Shown: positions 60,680 to 64,000 of the stretch, in pieces | Layout: every line of letters starts with the position of its first letter | How positions within the stretch are numbered: position 1 is the first letter of the stretch | From: Microcella alkaliphila | GTDB taxonomy: Bacteria; Actinomycetota; Actinomycetes; Actinomycetales; Microbacteriaceae | Assembly (NCBI RefSeq): GCF_004216855.1 | Contig: NZ_SGXT01000015.1 | Location: 62,001 to 126,000, forward strand | Direction of reading: 5' to 3' | DNA length: 64,000 nucleotides | Position numbers and translations under genes: made by a program | The notes under the pieces: model-generated | Told to the model about the DNA's origin: nothing | Database searches by the model: none | Seen by the model: the letters and a program-made list of their open reading frames with translations, nothing else

Positions 60680-61735
60680 CTAGATCAATCCCACCCGGGC
60701 GAGCATCTCCTGCGTGGTCGACAGGTCGTCAAGGTCGCTCAGGTCGAGCTCGGGGTTGAGCAGCGACTCGAGCGGCGGAACGCCCTCGGGCTCAGCGATT
60801 CCCGGAACCAGGGGGTACTCGAAGATCTGCTCGACGAAGTAGTCCTGGCCGGCCTCCGAGATGAGGTACTCGACGAAGGCGAGGGCGGCGGCGTTGTCGG
60901 CCGATCCGGCCATGATGCCGGCGCCGGTCACGTTCACGATCGAGCCGGGGTCGCCCGCCTCGAGGTACTTCAGCTGTGCGCGCATGTTCTCGGCGCCCAC
61001 CTCGGCCGCCTGGCGGTACCAGTAGTAGTGGTTGATGAGGCCCGTGTCGACGACGCCCTCGTTGACGGCGGTCAGGATCGCGCCGTTGCCGTCGAAGATC
61101 TCGAGGTTCGCGGCCTGCAAGTCGGTGAGCCACTGCTCGGCCGCCTCATCACCCTCGAGCACGCGGTGGGCGGTGATGGCCGACTGGAAGCTTGCGTTCG
61201 TCGGGGCGACACCGATGGTGCCGTCGAAGCTGCCGTCAACGTAGCCGTCGATCGTGTTCGGCAGGTCGGCGTCGTCGTACTGCTCGCCGTCGTACACGAC
61301 GACGCGGGCGCGGCCGGTCACGCCGACCCAGCTGCCGTCGGTCGAGGTGAAGCCCTGCGGCACCGCCCCGGCGATGTCGTCGGGGAGCGGCGCGAACAGG
61401 TCGGCGGCGCTGAGCGCCCCGAGTGCACCGGCGTCCTGCGACAGGAACACGTCGGCCGGAGTCGCCTCGCCCTCTTCCAGTAGTAGGGCGCCGAGCTCGG
61501 CGGTGTTGCCATAGCGCACCTCGACGGCGATGCCCGTCTCGGCCGTGAACTGGTCGATCAGCGGCTGCACGAGGGCCTCGTCGCGGCCCGAGTAGAGCGT
61601 GAACGAGCCGGCGTCGGCGGGCGGTGCCGTGGTGGGGTCGGCGGGGTCGGTGCTGGGGTCGCCCGTGGCGCAGCCAGCCATCAGGGCGATGACGGCGGTG
61701 AGGGCGGCGGGGGCGAGTAGGCGGCGAGCGCGCAT
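60680..61735 (-). CDS. fbpA: Iron(III) substrate-binding lipoprotein
   Basis: The 351-residue binding protein has the lipobox LMAGC with Cys near 22 and an Asp/Pro-rich linker. The fold starts FTLYSGRDEALVQPLIDQFT. The tyrosine-rich segment NHYYWYRQA (about 245) supplies the ligands that hold ferric iron in FbpA/FutA proteins. ATG 61735 is the conventional start. It is the first gene of the fbpABC-kynU transcript, 80 nt downstream of the DtxR box. Confidence 0.9.
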   Translation of the reverse strand: MRARRLLAPAALTAVIALMAGCATGDPSTDPADPTTAPPADAGSFTLYSGRDEALVQPLIDQFTAETGIAVEVRYGNTAELGALLLEEGEATPADVFLSQDAGALGALSAADLFAPLPDDIAGAVPQGFTSTDGSWVGVTGRARVVVYDGEQYDDADLPNTIDGYVDGSFDGTIGVAPTNASFQSAITAHRVLEGDEAAEQWLTDLQAANLEIFDGNGAILTAVNEGVVDTGLINHYYWYRQAAEVGAENMRAQLKYLEAGDPGSIVNVTGAGIMAGSADNAAALAFVEYLISEAGQDYFVEQIFEYPLVPGIAEPEGVPPLESLLNPELDLSDLDDLSTTQEMLARVGLI

Positions 61736-61814
61736 GCGAATATCGGCTCCAAAAGAAGAGGGACAAAACCTGGCGGAGACTCCGGCAGGTGGCGCCAACT
61801 GTGGCACCAAGAAG

Positions 61815-61831
61815 TTAGGTTAGCCTAACCT
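61815..61831. promoter_or_regulatory. DtxR/IdeR iron box upstream of fbpA
   Basis: TTAGGTTAGCCTAACCT matches the 19-bp DtxR/IdeR consensus at all 17 positions shown. It lies 80-96 bp before the fbpA start. In iron-sufficient cells the Fe(II)-bound repressor would block fbpA and, by read-through, fbpBC and kynU. The box also lies 45 bp beyond the rocD stop, between the two genes. Confidence 0.9.
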
Positions 61832-61875
61832 CGCTCGGGATGCACGCCCCAATTCTCAGGAACAGCGTGCGCCCG

Positions 61876-63138
61876 TCACGACCGGCTCGCGAACGCCTCC
61901 AGCACCTCGGACAGCTGGTCGACCGCCCAGTCGAGATCGTCTCGCTCGATGACGATCGGCGGCGCCAGTCGAATGGTCGAGCCGTGGGTGTCTTTGGCGA
62001 GCACCCCGCGTTCGAGCAGCGCCTCGCACACCTCACGCCCCGTGGCGAGCTGCGGGTCGATGTCGATGCCCGCCCACAGCCCGACGCCGCGCACGGCGAG
62101 CAGGCCGTGGCCGACGAGTTCGTTCAGGCGGTGCAGGAGGTGCGTGCCGAGTTCCCGCGACCGGCGCTGCATCTCCCCCGTTTCGAGCAGTTCGACGACG
62201 GCCAGCCCGACGGCGGCAGCGAGAGGGTTTCCGCCGAAGGTGCTGCCGTGCTCCCCCGGCTGCACGACGCCGATGACGTCGGCGCGGCCGATCACGGCGC
62301 TCACGGGCACGATGCCTCCCCCGAGCGCCTTTCCGAGCACGTAGAGGTCAGGGATGATGCCCGCGTTGTCGCACTGGAACGTGGCGCCGGTGCGACCGAG
62401 GCCCGACTGAATCTCATCGGCGATCAGCAGCACGTCACGCTCGTGGGTGATCCGGCGAAGGTTCGGCAGGAATTCCGCGGACGGCACGATGATGCCGGCC
62501 TCCCCCTGAATGGGTTCGACGAGTACCGCGACCGTGCGGTCCGTGATGGCGTCGGCGACAGCATCCGCGTCGCCGTAGGGCACCGTGACGAAACCGGGCG
62601 TGAACGGGCCGAAGCCGTCGCGGGCGGCAGCGTCGGTGGAGAAGCTGACGATCGTCGTCGTGCGGCCGTGGAAGTTCTCGGTCATCACGATCACCTCGGC
62701 CTCCCCGTCGGCGACGCCCTTCACCCGGTGACCCCAGAGGCGGGCAAGCTTGATGGCCGTCTCGACGGCCTCGGCGCCCGTATTCATGGGCAGCACCATC
62801 TCGACGCCGGCGAGCGCCGCCAACGCGTCAGCGAACGGCCCCAGCCGGTCGTTGTGGAAGGCGCGGCTGGTGAGCGTGATGCGGTCGAGTTGGTCGCGCG
62901 CGGCCGCCAGCAGATCGGGATGCCCGTGGCCGAAATTCACGGCCGAATACGCGGCGAGGCAGTCCAGGTAGCGACGGCCGGTGATGTCGGTCACCCACGC
63001 GCCGCTGCCGCTCTCGACCACCACCGGGAGCGGGTGGTAGTTGTGGGCGAGGCGCGCGTCTTCGAGGGCGATCGCAGCGGCGGTGCGGTCGTCGAGGTGC
63101 GCGTGCTCGGTTGCGCGGTCTTCGCTCACGGCACTCAC
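61876..63138 (-). CDS. rocD: Ornithine--oxo-acid aminotransferase
   Basis: The 420-residue PLP transaminase converts L-ornithine and 2-oxoglutarate to glutamate semialdehyde and glutamate. Schiff-base Lys270 is in LYVLGKALGGG and Asp241 in LLIADEIQSGLGRTG. NYHPLPVVVESGSGAWV (33-49) is the signature N-terminus of ornithine aminotransferases. GTG 63138 overlaps the stop of the next gene by 4 nt; GTG 63129 would remove three residues. It should receive ornithine from the guanidino-modifying enzyme beside it. Confidence 0.92.
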   Translation of the reverse strand: MSAVSEDRATEHAHLDDRTAAAIALEDARLAHNYHPLPVVVESGSGAWVTDITGRRYLDCLAAYSAVNFGHGHPDLLAAARDQLDRITLTSRAFHNDRLGPFADALAALAGVEMVLPMNTGAEAVETAIKLARLWGHRVKGVADGEAEVIVMTENFHGRTTTIVSFSTDAAARDGFGPFTPGFVTVPYGDADAVADAITDRTVAVLVEPIQGEAGIIVPSAEFLPNLRRITHERDVLLIADEIQSGLGRTGATFQCDNAGIIPDLYVLGKALGGGIVPVSAVIGRADVIGVVQPGEHGSTFGGNPLAAAVGLAVVELLETGEMQRRSRELGTHLLHRLNELVGHGLLAVRGVGLWAGIDIDPQLATGREVCEALLERGVLAKDTHGSTIRLAPPIVIERDDLDWAVDQLSEVLEAFASRS

Positions 63139-64000
63139 CAGCGCAGGTCGAGCGTGCAGCACTTCACGCCGCCGCCGCCGAGCAACAGCTCGCTCAGGTC
63201 GACACCGATCGGGTTGTAGCCCCGTTCGCGAAGCTGGCGATCGAAGTCCGTTGCGCGGCTGGCAATGACGATGTTGTAGCCGTCGCTGTACGAGTTGAGG
63301 CCGAGCACCGCGGCATCTTCTTCCGTGCAGAGGATCGCGTCGGGGTACCGCTCGCGCAGCACGCCGAGCGAGTGCTCGTCGAAGGCGCTCTCGAGGTAGG
63401 CAATGTTCTGTCGGCCGCCCTCGATGGGCTCGGGGTCGAGCACGGCGATGGCCGTGTCGAGGTGGTAGAAGCTGGGGTTGATGAGGTTGAGGCTCAGCAC
63501 GTCGAGGCCCGTCACCTCGGCGAGTTCGGCGTGGCTGCGGCTGTCGCTGCGGAAGCCGGTGCCAGCGAGAATGACGTCGCCGACGAGCAGGAAGTCGCCC
63601 TCTCCCTCGTTCGTCTCGGCCGGGTCGTGCACGCGGAATCCGTTGTCGCCGAACCACTGCATGTAGGCGGGGCCTTCGGGTTGGCGCTCGGGGTAGGCGA
63701 ACTTGGCGCCGTATGCGACACCGTTGTACGTGAAGCCGCCGTTGGCGGCGTAGACCATGTCGGGCAGCCCGGCGATGGGGTCGATGAGATGCACCTCGTG
63801 ACCGAGCTCGAGGTAGATGTCATAGAGACGCTGCCACTGCTGCACCGCGAGGCTGGTGTCGGTCGGGTTCTCGGGGTGCATCCACGGGTTGATCCGGTAA
63901 CTGACGGTGAAGTGCTCGGGTCGGCACATCAGCACGGTGCGCTTGGTCGGAATCCGCGAGGTCGTCGCGGGTGTGGTCGCGGGGGCGGGGGTCTGCTCGG
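63135..64000 (-). CDS. Guanidino-group-modifying enzyme: dimethylargininase or arginine dihydrolase type (5-prime end outside window)
   Basis: The amidinotransferase-fold protein has the conserved acid block NEGEGDFLLVGD, the catalytic His in SFYHLDTAIAV and the catalytic Cys in GGGVKCCTLDL. The frame is open to the window edge with no convincing start, so the first residues are missing; RTVLMCRPEHF is close to the true N-terminus of relatives. The substrate-site segment reads MVYAANGG. Asn is reported at the equivalent position in arginine dihydrolases, where deiminases carry Asp. Coupling to rocD favours release of ornithine from arginine over citrulline from dimethylarginine, but both remain possible. 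Confidence 0.8.
   Translation of the reverse strand, partial: EQTPAPATTPATTSRIPTKRTVLMCRPEHFTVSYRINPWMHPENPTDTSLAVQQWQRLYDIYLELGHEVHLIDPIAGLPDMVYAANGGFTYNGVAYGAKFAYPERQPEGPAYMQWFGDNGFRVHDPAETNEGEGDFLLVGDVILAGTGFRSDSRSHAELAEVTGLDVLSLNLINPSFYHLDTAIAVLDPEPIEGGRQNIAYLESAFDEHSLGVLRERYPDAILCTEEDAAVLGLNSYSDGYNIVIASRATDFDRQLRERGYNPIGVDLSELLLGGGGVKCCTLDLRW

Noticed and set aside
1-64000. CRISPR arrays, insertion sequences, tRNA, rRNA or prophage genes
   Set aside because: No regularly spaced repeats, transposase or integrase reading frames or recognisable tRNA/rRNA sequences were seen. The decayed region at 4274-6667 has no flanking insertion-sequence ends that could be recognised.

Overview
The window is very GC-rich, with strong third-position GC bias. 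It carries a DtxR/IdeR-type iron box, CUT1 sugar importers without their own ATPase, many leaderless-looking promoters and a poly-cysteine leader peptide. Together these suggest an actinobacterium, most likely of the Microbacteriaceae. That assignment is inferred from gene style; no rRNA or tRNA gene was seen.

Layout. 1-3950: end of a pentose/deoxyhexose-type locus on the minus strand (RbsA-like ABC ATPase, fucose/arabinose-type isomerase, FGGY kinase). 4270-6670: a gene graveyard. It holds fragments of pfkB (twice), rhaB, lacI, an aldo/keto reductase and gntR, each with an intact paralogue elsewhere in the window. 6677-10825: xylose genes (xylB, xylA and a divergent ROK repressor). 10849-19767: a xylan/xylooligosaccharide locus (LacI repressor, squalene-cyclase-like protein, GH10 xylanase, GH3 glycosidase, CUT1 transporter). 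19955-26729: PfkB plus a non-phosphorylative sugar-acid pathway ending in 2-oxoglutarate. 26839-37756: complete L-rhamnose uptake and catabolism (rhaTPQS, rhaI, rhaM, rhaEW, rhaB, LacI regulator). 37760-40713: aldo/keto reductase, LldR-like GntR and LldD-like lactate dehydrogenase. 40861-42002: poly-Cys leader ORF and a 2OG-Fe(II) oxygenase. 42094-49320: Fic protein, serine hydrolase, membrane protein, alpha/beta hydrolase, acyl-CoA dehydrogenase-like protein and a DrrAB-like ABC exporter. 49526-56088: a second CUT1 importer, LacI repressor and glycogen-debranching-type glycosidase. 56205-56837: two small stress-type proteins. 56850-61735: FbpABC iron importer with kynureninase. 61876-64000: ornithine aminotransferase and a guanidino-group-modifying enzyme (arginine breakdown).

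How it works together. Most of the window is a plant-cell-wall sugar island. Xylooligosaccharides are imported and cut inside the cell by signal-less GH10 and GH3 enzymes, and xylose goes through XylA/XylB. Rhamnose is converted to DHAP and L-lactate by RhaI, RhaB and RhaEW, and the adjacent LldD-like enzyme can oxidise the lactate to pyruvate. An oxidative sugar-acid route feeds 2-oxoglutarate. LacI, GntR and ROK regulators sit beside plausible operators.

Most notable are: the decayed syntenic copy of lacI-AKR-gntR at 4770-6541; the three related pfkB starts, each keeping the same leaderless -10 box; the poly-Cys leader ORF ahead of a 2OG-Fe(II) oxygenase; an exact CGAAACTTTCG xylan operator behind a near-consensus promoter; and a guanidino-modifying enzyme coupled to ornithine aminotransferase.
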